Positions 1 to 10,556 of a DNA stretch of 48,383 nucleotides are shown piece by piece. Below the pieces are notes generated by a model, which was given only the letters and a program-made list of their open reading frames with translations, did no database searches and was not told the DNA's origin. The stretch comes from Perkinsus olseni (lineage: Eukaryota > Perkinsozoa > Perkinsida), in NCBI GenBank assembly GCA_013115125.1, contig JABANN010000239.1, positions 1 through 48,383 of the forward strand. The letters are read 5' to 3'. The translations under genes and the position numbers were made by a program. Each line of letters opens with the position of its first letter. Position 1 is the first letter of the stretch.

Positions 1-2095
1 CTTACGTCGACATCGGATTACAAGGAATTCGGACATTTGTCGATTATCAAGGCGCGCGCTATCTGTCGATTATTGGGGCGCGCGCTAAATTTAGTGACAG
101 ATTTTGAGAATTTAGTGACAGACCCTGGCAGTGCCGCTCTGTGGTGCTCATTTCGTGTTCTAACTCTGGCTGCACAGATCGAGAATCTCTGAAGCTGAAG
201 CGTCGCACTCTCTATGATATTGCGCCCGTCTGGCCGGATTTTCTTCGCCAAACAGTGATTTCTCGCCCTTGGGAACACTCTCAAACTTACTCACACCGGA
301 GGGAAACACCCTTTCATAGTCTGTACTGTGAATCTCAAACCTATTTCAAGAGTAACTTTGACGGTATTGTCATCGATACTGACCAAATTCTGATGAAGTT
401 TCAAGCGAATCGCCTAAGGCGATATCTATTCAAAAAGTTCAGCCCGTTGGGAAAGGACGGTCGGAACGAACCGGGCCCGCATCGTTGGGTGCGACGCTTC
501 AAGGCTAGCAGGCACATGGTAGATTGAAGCTCGTCAGACCGAGTATCAGTGCGACTACGAGCTCAGGTTCGGCTGTTGAGCTGTCCGGTCTGAACAGGCA
601 ACGCCCGGGTGATCCGGCCGTTGGCCCGGAAGCCGTCGGCGGAAGGTTGCCGTCGGCAACCAATAATTGAGTGCTTGAAGAAGATTCGGGCTTCAACAGA
701 GCCCGGCTTTGTGCACCTCTGCGTTGTGTCTCTAATTACCCCTCTCTCTTTGTCCAGTCAATATAGCGTTGTTCCCAGACTGACAATCCCAGTCCTGGGT
801 ATGGGGGTAGTACTGTGCAATTAGCACAGAGGGTCGACAACACGATGATTATCATTCTCGAACGCCAATGAGTGGAGTGGCGATCTGTTAGCATCGAACC
901 GCTCTAGTATCATTGAGTGATGATAGATCGTCGATCTCTTCTCAACTGTTTACGCAACATCCCTCCTGTCACAACACATCATCAACATCACATCACACAT
1001 AATTACAACCATAATCCTAATAACATCTCTCATGATAAAATTTGCTAAATTTGATAGACTTCAAATCGCGAAAACGGGGATTTGCGGAGAGTTAGAATCG
1101 CTCGATGCCTAGTAGATATTATCTAGGGCGAGCGAGCACCCAATAGTTGACGAATTTCCTACTCGAAGAAACGAGTTCTTTCGGTCTGTGAATGTTCGAA
1201 CGTGCTATGAGCATCAACTCAGGAGTCTTCGTGCTACTTATCTCTTTACAAGTAGATCACATTACAAGTTGTACTGATCGTAGAGTGGCAGTGAAGGACG
1301 ACGAAGTGGGCTTGATTATATCAAGTTGATATCTGAGTAGCAACTTATTTGACACGTGCTTCATGTATTCTCCTTTGGGTACCGTGTTGAGTACTTGGGA
1401 TAAACTGTTCGGAGTCCTTAAAACTTTGGGTCTGATCATTAATCTATGTGCATTGAGCGACGAAGACCAAATTTCCGAGGAATGGGTCTTCGGCACGCAG
1501 CGATGACACTGTGGAAGGGCCCAACTTGGCCCCTGTCGGTGTGGGGCGCTCAGATTCTTTTCCAGCAGATCGACCCTCGGGATAGCATGTCCTCACCATT
1601 GGCGTATCCATACTAAGTATCGCTAGATGAAGAGCCGTTCAGCGCGAGAGCTTGGAGGAGAATCGGGAAAACTGGGTCAGCAAGGCTCGCCATCTGCGGT
1701 TGGGGTATTTTCTTCCGCGCAGAGAGCGGTTGGAAGCTCTCCGAACCCCCTTTTCCCCTTTTCCCCATTTCCAGGATTCAATTCTCACAGGCGGGGCCCG
1801 TTGCCGCATAGTTGAAGCGTGATGTTCACGGTATGCGACACGCAAAGCCCAGTAGGATTCGATTTGAAATGGAGTCGAAAAGAATCTTGCGAAATATCTA
1901 AACTTTCAAGTATAGTCGACAGGAGAAGTGGACACTCTGCGCTGTAGCGCAGGCCTGCAGGCTCTGGCTATAGCGGCTATAGCCGGCTACTAGCTGCGAG
2001 CCGAGCTATCCAGGAGCACGATATTCACACACTGAGCACAAGGCATGTGTGAGCATAGAAACTTCAAGCTTTACGTATTTCCCCAATTGGGATCA
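1..2095. other. No gene recognised; short direct repeats at the left edge
   Basis: I see no open frame here with convincing protein character. The first 125 bases hold two nested direct repeats: a 24-base unit ending in GCGCGCGCTA at 38-61 and, slightly changed, at 64-87, then a 14-base unit (AATTTAGTGACAGA) at 88-101 and 109-122. The stretch at 950-1040 is AT-rich and low in guanine, as expected of untranslated or promoter DNA. It could hold the 5' part of a gene continuing from outside the window. Confidence 0.4.
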
Positions 2096-3149
2096 TCAGC
2101 TAGACGAATCCAATTGGTGACGCGACAACTCAGCGACTGAGGGAGCTTCTCTCTGTCTTCGCATGTTACCACCTGTGTAGATCAGAGCAAACTGATCGGC
2201 ATCGACGCGATCCGCCAGCAACGAGATACTCACAGTGAGAACGCTTCTGCAGTGTGTATCCAGGAGAGTCGTCCATTGCGAGAGGACTTCTCCCATCACC
2301 TTTCCAGCGCTGTTCACCCACAAGTCGCAGTCATCGAACATAGCGACTGCCAAGGTAGCCGGGGAGAAACGAGAGCAAGAAGCTAGTTCACTGTAGACCT
2401 GCAGGACATTGCCATTCATCCGCGTCAGTGTGAGCAAAGAAGGATCCTCTTCGGAGCAACGGAAAACCACGACGGAACAAGGGTAGCGGGTACAGGCTGC
2501 ATTGAATGCCACTTAAGACGAGTTTCTCGGAGTCGTGACGTGGTTGACTGATTCGGCTCGTTCAAGACTCATTCTCGTTTCATGAGGCCCATACTTTGCG
2601 TAATCGACTCTGAGATTCGCCCAGCTCCGCGGCTACGATATCTGCGACGCGTACCTACAACAATTGTGATCGATGGGCTACTGGTCCATAGAGCTTGAGT
2701 ATAACGGACCCTATCAGAATCACTATGTGACAATACTGGTCTACGGGATAACTCGACCATGCTACAAGTTTGGAGCGACAAGCATCACGAAGCTCCGGAT
2801 CATTTCTGGACAGGCTTACTTCGGTAGCTTTCCCAGAAGACACGCATGACTTCAGTTTTCTCAACTCGTTCGTTTTTCCGCTGCCAGAAGGACCATAGAC
2901 GCAGATCTGATCGAGTGGGATCGGGCAGGAGAGCGATTAGAGGGGTCTCCCAGCCTACCAGACCGCCTCGCGCAGAGTACTGGCCGGGACTGTGTCGAGG
3001 AGTGAGAAGGTCCACGAGTGGGCCTGAAGGTTTCGCCTGTGGTTCTTCAGTGTAACAGACGAGATCATGAATCTGAAGGCACCCACCGAGGTCAAGGCTG
3101 TGGCTCAGTAACTGCACGAAGGTGGGACCCAGCGGCTTGTTTGAAAAGC
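2096..3149 (-). CDS. P-loop ATPase, possibly ORC/Cdc6-like
   Basis: This minus-strand gene encodes a nucleotide-binding protein. One exon ends at GGCGGTCTG (near 2950). A 52-base GT-AG intron follows, and the next exon opens in phase with ICVYGPSGSGKT, a perfect Walker A motif preceded by the hydrophobic beta strand usual for AAA+ proteins. The last exon (2512-2096) is open for 138 codons and contains LAVAMFDDCDLW, a good Walker B candidate. The order (N-terminal helices, Walker A, about 150 residues, Walker B) fits initiator ATPases such as ORC subunits or Cdc6, but I see no winged-helix signature, so this is a weak family guess. The joins between 2830 and 2520 are unresolved. The first exon could also be spliced to the gene just upstream (3274-4514), because the phases match, so the two may be one gene. 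Confidence 0.5.
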
Positions 3150-3273
3150 CTCACACGCGGACCTCCTGTATCATACTATCTAGAAAACTTCAGGTAACAG
3201 GGTATCACTGTAACAGACGTTTATCGTATGGTCTATGGGTATACTGTACACTGATATACAGTGATACGAAAGC

Positions 3274-4514
3274 CTATCTAGAATAATAGAGAAAACCTGA
3301 GCTTGAGGCTGCCAGCGGCTGCAAGCAGCATGGCTGGGGCGTAGCCAGTCGCGCCATAGTACCTCTTCACCACTCAATCGAATCAGACCGCAAGATTGGC
3401 CAAGCATCTCAGCCACAGCCGCAGAAGGAGAGAGAAAGATGATTCTCAGTCCTCGAGCGACGCTCCTTGTGAGCCATAAGGCCAGGGCGACCGACGAGTC
3501 CAGGGATGAAGCAGCCTGAACAACATTCGTTCAACAGAATGATATAATTGCTCGAGCGAACATTCGAGGCTACAGCGTCGAGTCTGACCTAAGCTCGACT
3601 CACCGCTGGGTGGGAGTCATCCCACTCGTCATCCTCTCCACCTGAGCCACTTTCAGCGCTTGAAGGCAGCATGTGCGAAGCAGCGTCATCCGCAGCCCTT
3701 AGACACACCGTGGGGTCCCGGATGACGATGACCCGCTTTTCATCCTCTCGATCGAAAGCCTCTGATAAGATGCTCTCGAGTAGGTCCACAGAGGAGCCTC
3801 CGAATCTCCTGAACATCCACCTCGTTGTTCGACCCTCGTGTGCACGGATAGCTTACGTCATTAGCTCATGAAGACCGTATTCCTCGACGACTGTTCCGGA
3901 TGATTTATCGCAGAAGCTGTGTATCCATTGAGAGACGCACCGCATGGTCGCCCGTCTACTCCCCGGAGTGCTTCCGCCACAATCAACAGCTAGTGCCTGT
4001 AAAGATGACCACGTCACTGCTGCGGTCCCGAGGGAGTCTTGCATAATACTGCCCTAGGGCAGTGTTGTCTATCGGTGTTGAAAGGATGGGACACACCGTG
4101 CCCCATAATTTAGTTAAACCTCGCATTACCTTCGAAGCCAGCGGACTGCGAGTTCCTCGGAGAAAGTCTCTGAGCACATAGAGCGACTCCGACGTTCGCA
4201 GACGACTCCCAGCGCTTTGTTGCTCGCCACGAAACGAGTCCATGTTGAGTCAGAAACGGTCTCATAACTCGAAGATCAGATCTCTCCCGAAGTTACGTCC
4301 TCGAATCTTTGAGTACCATAGAGTCGTCACGACCCTCAAGGCTCGACCTGAAGGCGCGCCGAGCGTAGTCTCGTACAAGGTTCGCACAAGATCGTGGGAC
4401 CTTTTTCTCCCAGTCGCCCTCCTCAAAAGCGACTGAGCCACCAGTCGCGAGTTTGTAGATCCCAACCTGTCCTTCCAACTCGGAACGCAACACGTAGATC
4501 GGCTGGGATGAAGA
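3274..4514 (-). CDS. Uncharacterised multi-exon protein with an ATPase-like core
   Basis: Several phase-matched exons support a real gene. A 4514-4388 exon reads PIYVLRSELEGQVG and ends at a GT donor. An exon starting MDSFRGEQQSAGSRL (4243) ends at AAG|gtaatg. A third runs through VDCGGSTPGSRRATMR and joins in phase to RFGGSSVDLLESILSE (near 3807). Later come KRVIVIRDPTVCL, an acidic stretch (GGEDDEWDD) and RGLRIIFLS. The two beta-strand-like segments resemble the Walker B and sensor-1 strands of an ORC5-type fold, but no Walker A motif is visible here, so that idea is tentative. The last exon stops at 3274 if read straight through. If it is spliced at its GT, it joins in phase to the P-loop gene downstream. 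The start is uncertain. Confidence 0.45.
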
Positions 4515-4671
4515 TTCCTACTCTTCTAGTAATTGAAGGCACCGAAATATTCCAATATTACAAGACACTGAGATAGCTCGTAGACGCGCTGTGTGTAGTC
4601 TTCCTACGAGTAGAGACGTTCGCTCAAGCAGAAGTGATATAGGTACAGGAATAACGAAGAAAAGATAAAGC

Positions 4672-7600
4672 TTAAAAGCGACGATGAGTCTTCTTCATAT
4701 GAAGGCTTCGCCGCGGAATACTCGGCGGCTTTGCTAGAACTGCCGCCTTGAGTTCATCGATCTCAACAGAGCTGATCGGACAAAGCAGCGGTTGAGGACG
4801 ATTGTTCCTAGCCGAAGAGGATGATTACCTGTTCAAATTCGATTCGGGCTCCCATGAAGCCTCGGAAAGAGGGTATCCCTCCCATTTGACTAGGAACTTC
4901 CTATGTCCACGATTATCCAGCTTCCACTGTAGTAGCTTCTCGACTGCGAACCTATAAGTCAAAGTTACCCAAAATTCCGACCGGCAGAGCGAGAGCTCCA
5001 GAGACCTCTTCAACTCAGGACTGGGTACTTACACTTCGTCTGCTTCGGATTCATCTTCCTCCTCATCCAACGGTGAAGAATCGTTGGACGGCTGCACGAC
5101 TTTCTCGTCCTTCACGGATTTAATTTTATCAACCGCATCGAGTTTCTTAAGGCGGGCTGCCCTGGTTGGCGGTTCCTAGAAGTCTCATTCAAATATACGC
5201 GAAGTGCTCCGCGCGTCTTACCGCATTCGGATCCGCCTTGTGCTGTGGCTTCCCCTTGCCTACGAGTTTTTCCACCTTTCTGCCAGAATCCATCTCCCCC
5301 GTTGCCGAGCTTCGCCTCCGTCTTTTCGTCTTTCCGGGTGCAGGAGACTCCGGCCTACCCTTGCTCGATAATCTGCGCTTCCCATGTTGTTCCTTCTGTG
5401 AAAGGTTCTTTTTTCTCTCTAATTTACTGTCCGCGTCCTGGGCGAGTAGCTCAGACCGCTCACCAGACGATGCCGAGTTAGTCGAATCACCGGACTTCTG
5501 ATCCGGCACATCAGACGTAGACGCTCCCTCCACCTGTACAGCGGGCCGGGCTCCAGTCTTCTCTACCCCCTCTTCCCCAATGGCCTGTCCAGTTAGAGGG
5601 TCAGCGGCAGTCGTGACGGAAGCCCTGAAAGGTTGTGAAAATGGGAGTTGTGAAGTTGCGAAGCAGCTTACTCGTCTCGAGCATCCTTTGCCGCATCAGA
5701 TTCTCCTACTGCGGCCGATGCAGGTTCAGCCCGAGATTCATGAGCCTCGGTCGGGGCAGGCGCCGGGAAATTCTGGGAACCACCCGCCACGACTTGGGCT
5801 GCCGTAAGTTCACTCGGAGATAAATCCGCCTTTGGCGAGACTGCCACAGACCCATCTAGGGGACCATCAGACACGACCTGGGCTGTGGTAGATTCACGTG
5901 GAGATACATCCACAACCACCGTATCCGTTGCAGGCTCGTCGTGAGAACCATTAGCCACGACCGGGGCTGTCGCAGGTCCATCTGGAGACAAATCCACCAT
6001 TGCCGAGGCCGTCGCAGGTTCATCTTGGGGACCATTAGCCATGACCGCGGCTTCCGTAGGTTCAGCCGGAGAGCCTTCGGCCGCCACAGCGGTCGACGTG
6101 GCTTCATTCGGAGCATCATCAGTCACAACTGTGGCCTCGAACACATCACTGTCATCATCTTCGTCATCAGAACAAACGACCTCGACGTCCGCGGCTTGTG
6201 CGTTCTCTGAAGAAGGCAGAAGACTCTACGCCAGCACATATGCCCCACAGCAGGCGAATAGCAGAACTTTTCGAAGGAGCTGTCTATAGCCCGGCAGCTT
6301 GAAATTATACTTTAGTCACTCGAGTGAGAGGAACGATACTTGGCGCATACTTTCAGGAGGGCTGAAAACAATCCGCTTACCAATCACAGTTTCTGGTTCC
6401 ATTTCTGAAGCTTCCGTAGAGCTACTTTGCACCACCGAGGCGCTCGTTGACGGTTGGTCAGGTGAAGGCGCTCGATACGCTGAACGACGCTCATGAATGT
6501 TGCAGTGTACCGAGCTCGCATCATACCGTTTGTTCGAACCGCCTCTTGCCTGCCCCGCGATTGATCCAGCGCTCTGACCGTACTCACCAGGTATTCTGTA
6601 GGTAGGTTGGAACGCTGAAAATATCTCAATATTGATGAGCGGATCACCCATCCCTCCGTGAGGACACTTCACGAAGCAACAAGCTGACCATCATCACCTG
6701 GAATATTGAGAGCGCGACCTTGATCTCTCTATAGTGGCTAGCACACAGGCCGAAGGTCACCATATTCGTGTCACCACGCATGGATCGGGCAACGTACATG
6801 GGCCTCGCCTTACCTGAGGAGCAGGAATATGCAGTCAATCAGGCATGGCAAGCGGGCGCACCGGCACGGAGGATCTCTTCGGGTACTGTGTCATTCCATG
6901 CTAGATCCTCATTGTTGCAACCTTGGTGAGCGCAGAGAACGCCGGCGATTCGGGACGTTGGAAGCCAGCCCGAAGGCGGGGAGGGCTGAGCGACAGGTCT
7001 TGCAAATACATGATATTCTGTACAAATCTCACCGTTCGCCGTTCAGGAGGCGGCGGTGCCGGCGCCGGGGTTGAGGGGTTAGCTCCAGGAGGGCAGGGTC
7101 TGAATGCGGCCTTGGCTCTCATGTCCGCGCGCAATCGATCAATCAATGCTGCATTGACTCGGGGTCTTGTCGCGTTCATGAGATGAGGCGGTGATGGTAC
7201 AGGACTAAGGCAGTGTGCGAGGTTCCCGGAAGGGATCATCTCGACGGAACCCGTACTTCGTAGTTGGTTTCACAGGGGCCGCCGGCGCGCTACTCCGCGA
7301 TGACATTTGAATTCTTGCGCAGAGGGCCGCGAGTGCTGCTGGTGTGAATCCGGGTGCTGAGCCTGATGTACCTGAGTGACGACCATCTACGAGCTCCCAT
7401 TTCACGATATCAACCGTAGCCCAAAGCAGATCCTTGATCAGGAACTAATCCGAACCCTCCTTATGCCAGTAAAGTTCCTGCCGTCAAGACCGGGCTCCGA
7501 CAAGACGAGCGCCAACAGTTGGGCAGCTCAACACAAGCTTTAGCTCACTCTTGAGCGGGAACATGTGATTCGAGTGAGTGGTGACCACCCAATGAGAACT

Positions 7601-7727
7601 CACTTGAGCTGGGAGACGACGGAGGAGGTGGCGACGATAGGAACTGGCGTGCAACGTCACTCGCACCGGTGTAGTTCATGGGGTGGACGAAACCAGGCAT
7701 ATTAGTTGTAGGAGCTTCCTGGGTCAT
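4672..7727 (-). CDS. Chromodomain protein with acidic and repeat regions
   Basis: The C-terminal exon at 4951-4829 encodes a clear chromodomain (FAVEKLLQWKLDNRG, then FLVKWEGYPLSEASWEP), the methyl-lysine-binding fold of HP1, Polycomb and CHD proteins. The aromatic positions F, W and W of the cage are present. It follows an acidic tract (LDEEEDESEADEV). A final exon (4771-4672) ends in a basic tail, MKKTHRRF. Upstream come a lysine/arginine-rich nuclear exon with KTKRRRRSS (5533 to about 5220), ten 14-residue repeats (6105-5686), and VEVVCSDDEDDDSD, which resembles a phospho-dependent SUMO-interacting motif. Upstream exons to 7727 are proline/serine-rich. Most junctions match in phase with GT-AG introns; the joins near 5170 and 6830 do not resolve cleanly, so the 5' half could be a separate gene. 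Likely role: chromatin binding in the nucleus (inference). Confidence 0.7.
5686..6105 (-). repeat. Ten tandem 42-bp coding repeats
   Basis: Within the chromodomain gene, ten consecutive 14-residue units follow each other without gaps. Examples are EPATASAMVDLSPD, GPATAPVVANGSHD and ELTAAQVVAGGSQN. The unit is degenerate: a small or acidic start, a Thr/Ala/Val centre and a Gly/Ser-Pro-Asp end. The region should be disordered, and length variation between strains is likely. Confidence 0.85.
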
Positions 7728-7865
7728 GCCAGTGAAACTGATAGTCCAGCGTGCTCAATGTTCCGAGTCAACGAATGCCCATTCGGTAACCCAACAGAGT
7801 GCTCAAAACAGCAGTGAGATGAAATCTGGCTTATGCCACACACTCGGAGTACTCACTTCCTACGT

Positions 7866-8554
7866 CTAGGGCTCATACGAAGCGCAATTATCAAAGGTCA
7901 CTCTGTCAACCTCGTCCCGTCGGAGCGCGATCCATTTTTCTCGGATGTCTCCCAACTGTGACGCAGTCAACTCCGAGTCTCCTTCTGCTGGCTTGAATTC
8001 TGGGAGCTTACGAACCTGAGGATTACTTGATGCTCATTCAAGTGAAATAGCGACTGGCGGCCAGTCACAGGTTCGCTCACGATAACGAAGTAACGAATGA
8101 AAGAGTATAGGCCAGCATCGACGTGTGGCTGGAGTCGACCGGAGGCGAGCGCGTTAAAAGCTCTCAGACAGTGTTATCCCATGTTCGCCGGCATACGCCG
8201 TCCGCACAACCCGCGAGAAAGTACCTCGGACTGAGCCTCATTCAATGAGGGTACGACGGGACGAACGTATGCTTGAACTGTCTCGATAGCAATCGAGCGT
8301 GATTCCAGCCGGCTTGTGCCGACTCGGCACTGCCGAGTAAGGCGTGCACAATTGGCATTGCACATTTGGCGTGAGCGCATGCGTCCATAAGCTATGCGCA
8401 TGCGTGCATCATAGAGAGTAGGTGACACAGACGGTCCACGAGGGACGCCCGGTGTCGCGTCGGGTGAAGACCCTTCACAGGGGAGAGGGGCAACCGATCG
8501 AACCACGATCACCTCAAAACAATAATTCAACGAACTGCACCATCTTTCGTACAA
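7866..8554 (-). CDS. Uncharacterised protein, 3' exons clear
   Basis: The last exon (8015-7866) reads VRKLPEFKPAEGDSEL, then QLGDIREKWIALRRDE, and ends at a stop at 7866. It joins in phase, across a 65-base GT-AG intron (8080-8016), to an exon reading RLQPHVDAGLYSFIRYFVI. A further upstream exon near 8311-8227 (SIAIETVQAYVRPVVPS) ends at a good donor, but its junction is one base out of phase in my reading, so the 5' part is uncertain. The mixed charged and aromatic composition looks like a folded protein, but I do not recognise the family. It ends 139 bases before the start of the chromodomain gene. Confidence 0.5.
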
Positions 8555-8624
8555 ACCGTGATCGTGGCGGTCCAGTGGTTGATGAGCTCGACATGGAAAT
8601 GACCGGGATCAAAAGATTTTCTTC

Positions 8625-8963
8625 TTATCTCTCGACGTATTGAGTTGCCTCGGCGGAGTTGGTGCTGTTGTAGACCAAAGATCTTGGGGATCTTGGGAGA
8701 ATGTTTCGTGAAGATACAAAAGTATACGCAGAGCGTTGCTCATTCAGGTTGCTCATTGGTTGCGATGATTTTGACCCGATTTGAACAGATCTTCTGGTTG
8801 GAAGCGAGCAACCGTGTAGTTCTCCGCCAGGGGTTGAAGATGTGAGGCCCTTATGATGGGGGGAGGCTTCTGTGGTAGAGTCTACCAGGTCGAGCGCCAG
8901 GTTAGTGAGCCACCGTAGCATCTGCCATAAACCATAGCCCCCATGGGCCATGTATTGCCCCAT
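8625..8963 (-). CDS. Possible small protein, Ser/Asn-rich
   Basis: An open frame of 112 codons begins MGQYMAHGGYGLWQ and ends SAEATQYVER. An in-frame GT donor follows NLALDL, so the middle may be an intron. The C-terminal half is rich in Ser, Asn and Arg. There is no family match by eye and no other support, so this may be chance or exons of the gene downstream. Confidence 0.25.
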   Translation of the reverse strand: MGQYMAHGGYGLWQMLRWLTNLALDLVDSTTEASPHHKGLTSSTPGGELHGCSLPTRRSVQIGSKSSQPMSNLNEQRSAYTFVSSRNILPRSPRSLVYNSTNSAEATQYVER

Positions 8964-10019
8964 TTTAAAGTCCGGTCGTGCTCAGTTGCTCAGCGGAGGT
9001 GGGCCAAAGTGCCCTAGTGCGGCGAGATGTATTGGGTCGGCGGACCGTCTCTCTGGAGGGAAAGTTCTCCGGTGCGTTACCTATGGGAAAGTGCGAGCGC
9101 GCCTCTGCTGAGGTGTGCGCGGTTGGTGAGAGTGATGTCTTACGCGCGAATCGTCCTTTGAACACGTCCAATATATTTAACTATGATCAAACTGAAGGCC
9201 AACTGACAGTTGAATTTCCAGAAATTTACAGTTGGCACCTGTCAATTTCTGGACAGAATATTGTGCCGCAATCGCAACGTACTTGGTTACTCTCATCTGA
9301 GAATATGACTCGTGACGCTTTAGCTTCGCTCGTGATAGACAGAGAAGGATTGTGTTCAGAGCAGAATATAGAGGTAGGGAGACAGCGTCACAATCATCTA
9401 TGAGGTTCACAGTGATCACAGTGAACCGGCGTCACTGGTACAATTCAAAGGAAGATCACGACAAACGTCTATAATCAAGTAATGCGAGTTTGTTGGTTTA
9501 TATGCCGTTAATGCCGCGCGGTTCGTAGAAGAGGGGAGCCGGGTGAGGCACGGTAAATTATGTCTCCCGAGTACATGCTAGTTCGGCCCGACTCACCAAA
9601 ACTCTCAATCTCCGATCTATCATGCCCTCTGGGTCGTAAAATCGGTATCTGAGTTACGCATACGTAAGTTTCTGAAACGAGCATTGACAAGAAAAGTGAC
9701 TCCGGAATCCAGCCAAAACGAATCGTCTCAAGCCCCTGAGAGACTATTATTATCAGACTCTACAGCCATGAGAGAGCTTTAGACTAACAATGTAAGTCAC
9801 AGTACTCCCGCCAGAGCGTCCCTGCTCTAAAGGGGGCTAGTTTGGTGTTGGCTACTGCACAGAGGGCTGACAATAAGAGAGATTAGAAGCTTCCTATCTC
9901 ATTGTTGCGGATCTAGTAGCAGAATTCCCCTCACCAGCGCCCTCTTTCCCAAAAGTATCGCCACTCAGTTGAATAATACTTGCTACGATCACTATGAGGG
10001 ACATGAGGGAACCTCCAGC
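8964..10019. other. No gene supported
   Basis: A plus-strand frame of 141 codons (8978-9403) and a minus-strand frame on the same bases both look like poor proteins. At 9190-9255 there are related inverted and direct copies around CCAGAAATT and AATTTCTGG, which could form a hairpin. Nothing else is recognised. Confidence 0.35.
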
Positions 10020-10460
10020 TTACCTGCGTAGGCAAAGCTCAGCTAGCTCATCGGTGTCCTCGCTTGTGAATGTTTTGCCTGCTAGGTCATCCTCATCATC
10101 GCTCAAATGGGGGTCTACCCCTGTATTCTGAAATCAATACCATGCCTCAGAGCTCAACAAGCCACGACAAGCGAGTCCCGCGAAGTGCGAGAGTGCGCGA
10201 CCAACAAGAAGAACTGGTCGTACTTCTGTATATCTCCGGGCGCTTTCCGCCATCTCCTCCCGAGTTCGTATACCCATCATTCGCTTTCGGCGCCTCTCAG
10301 TGGAATCATCAACGTCCACCGTAGAGAAGAACCGTGGGACGGCGTGCAACGCAGGGGATGCAGAGGCCAACCGCCCGAGACTGGCAGCAGCCATGACGGG
10401 CACTGCACGCCCACAGATCTGCATGGTTTCTAGATTCAATTTCTGCAACGGCGATAACAT
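10020..10460 (-). CDS. Small protein with a probable mitochondrial presequence
   Basis: Exon 1 (from 10460, or from the second Met at 10424) encodes an Ala/Leu/Arg-rich, acid-free leader with VPRFFSTV, which resembles a mitochondrial cleavage site. A basic segment (STERRRKRMMGIRTREE) follows. A phase-0 GT-AG intron then joins to an acidic exon (TGVDPHLSDDEDDLAG) that ends ELAELCLRR and stops at 10020. The predicted protein is about 105-115 residues. I do not recognise the mature part. The targeting inference rests on composition only. The opposite strand has a longer open frame (10300-10869), but it lacks protein-like character. Confidence 0.55.
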
Positions 10461-10556
10461 TGAACCGAAAATAGTAGTGGAAACTGAGCGAGGTTACTAC
10501 TGGTTCCACACGAAGCCCATCAACACAAGAGGCTTTAATTGGTACGTTGGTAGAAT

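Noticed and set aside
4829-4951. Chromodomain as the integrase tail of a Ty3/gypsy-type chromovirus
   Set aside because: The exon is flanked by GT-AG introns, follows an acidic host-type tract and has no integrase, RT or LTR sequence nearby. A host chromatin gene fits better.
8978-9403. Plus-strand 141-codon open frame
   Set aside because: No family resemblance, no splice context, and part of it crosses the hairpin-prone repeat cluster.
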